A stretch of DNA of 5,706 nt from JBFKMV01 sp041629655 (GTDB lineage Bacteria; Acidobacteriota; Polarisedimenticolia; Polarisedimenticolales; Polarisedimenticolaceae): NCBI GenBank assembly GCA_041629655.1, contig JBFKMV010000242.1:1-5706 (forward strand), in the 5' to 3' direction. The notes under the pieces are model-generated. The model was not told the DNA's origin and ran no database searches. It worked only from the letters and a program-made list of their open reading frames with translations. Positions 5,131-5,706 of the stretch are shown here, in pieces. The translations under genes and the position numbers were made by a program. The stretch's first letter is position 1, and each line of letters opens with the position of its first letter.

Positions 5131-5706
5131 ATGGCGACCCTGCTCGTGACCGGAGGGGCCGGCTTCATCGGCTCCAACTTCGTCCGCTACGCGCTGCGCC
5201 ACACCGGCGACCGGGTGGTGGTGCTGGACAAGCTGACCTACGCGGGCAGCCTGGAGAACCTGCGCGACGTGGAGCGCGACCCGCGCTTCACGTTCTGCGA
5301 GGGCGACATCGCCGACCGCGGCACGGTCGAGGCGGTGTTCCGCGAGCACCGGCCGACGCGGATCCTGAACTTCGCCGCCGAGACCCACGTCGACCGCTCG
5401 ATCGACGGACCCGGCGAGTTCATCGAGACCAACATCGTCGGCACGTTCGAGCTGCTGGAGGCCGCGCGCGTGCTGCGGGCCGATCTCGACGCGGCCGAAC
5501 AGGCGGCGTTCCGGTTCCTCCACGTCTCGACCGACGAGGTCTACGGGAGCCTCGGCCCCGAGGGCGCGTTCACCGAGACGACCCCCTACGACCCCTCGAG
5601 CCCCTACTCCGCCTCCAAGGCGGCGTCGGACCACTTCGTCCGCGCCTACCACCGGACCTTCGGGCTCCCGACGATCGTGACCAACTGCTCGAACAACTAC
5701 GGCCCC
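5131..5706 (+). CDS. rfbB: dTDP-glucose 4,6-dehydratase, N-terminal part (3' truncated by window)
   Basis: The enzyme (RmlB/RfbB) converts dTDP-D-glucose to dTDP-4-keto-6-deoxy-D-glucose with bound NAD, the second step of dTDP-L-rhamnose and related sugar synthesis for O-antigen, capsule or glycoprotein. The first 192 residues are present. The NAD-binding TGGAGFIGSN is at 7-16, and the strand-end D33 in VVLDKLTYAGSLENL is specific for this branch of the extended SDR family. NFAAETHVDRSI (80-91) is a dTDP-glucose dehydratase signature. STDEVYG (133-139) holds the T134-D135-E136 dehydration triad, and PYSASKAASD (158-167) holds the catalytic Y159 and K163. TNCSNNYGP (184-192) ends at the window edge. 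All catalytic residues in this part are intact, and nothing suggests truncation other than the window end; a full protein is normally about 330-360 residues. It probably opens a sugar-nucleotide locus continuing to the right. It is also called rmlB; a paralogue for another dTDP-deoxysugar cannot be excluded. Confidence 0.95.
   Translation, partial: MATLLVTGGAGFIGSNFVRYALRHTGDRVVVLDKLTYAGSLENLRDVERDPRFTFCEGDIADRGTVEAVFREHRPTRILNFAAETHVDRSIDGPGEFIETNIVGTFELLEAARVLRADLDAAEQAAFRFLHVSTDEVYGSLGPEGAFTETTPYDPSSPYSASKAASDHFVRAYHRTFGLPTIVTNCSNNYGP

Noticed and set aside
4855..5652. A 265-residue open frame on the minus strand across the spacer and rfbB.
   Set aside because: It runs antisense to the highly conserved catalytic part of rfbB and has low-complexity composition, so it is a shadow frame.

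Overview
The window is very GC-rich (roughly 70% by eye), with strong G/C bias at third codon positions. It carries ordinary chromosomal genes of a bacterium. The gene families do not fix the phylum. A secreted DUF4097 protein, a UPF0158 protein, a DUF971 protein and a stand-alone IS1-like transposase-type protein together suggest a high-GC Gram-negative lineage, for example Myxococcota, Acidobacteriota, Planctomycetota or an Eisenbacteria-like group. This placement is inference only.

Layout from left to right. (1) The 3' end of dprA (DNA uptake and recombination) overlaps a small DUF971 gene by 4 bases (ATGA), both on +. (2) These face a two-gene minus-strand unit, alr (alanine racemase, cell wall D-alanine) followed 43 bp later by a UPF0158 gene. 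The convergent genes are only 7 bp apart, and both stop codons lie in one small palindrome. (3) A 115 bp divergent spacer separates alr from a + strand gene for an exported DUF4097 protein. Its C-terminal half is a run of 18-21 residue DTGSG repeats, predicted to form a beta-solenoid. (4) After a 144 bp spacer with a hairpin comes a lone transposase-like gene with a zinc-ribbon, a helix-turn-helix and a D/D catalytic-type core. Its 5' codon use is less GC-rich than its neighbours, and no convincing inverted-repeat ends were found. (5) A 206 bp spacer with a possible -10 element and a hairpin leads into the 5' part of rfbB/rmlB (dTDP-glucose 4,6-dehydratase), which runs off the window and probably opens a surface-polysaccharide sugar locus.

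Several genes concern the envelope: D-alanine for peptidoglycan, a secreted solenoid protein and dTDP-rhamnose-type sugar synthesis. They are in separate transcription units, so no joint pathway can be claimed. There is no gene-free stretch above 300 bases, and no tRNA, rRNA, CRISPR array or phage gene is visible. I did not find a convincing new multi-gene system. The most unusual items are the lone transposase-like gene, the DTGSG solenoid and an Asn-to-Cys change in the alanine racemase PLP pocket.
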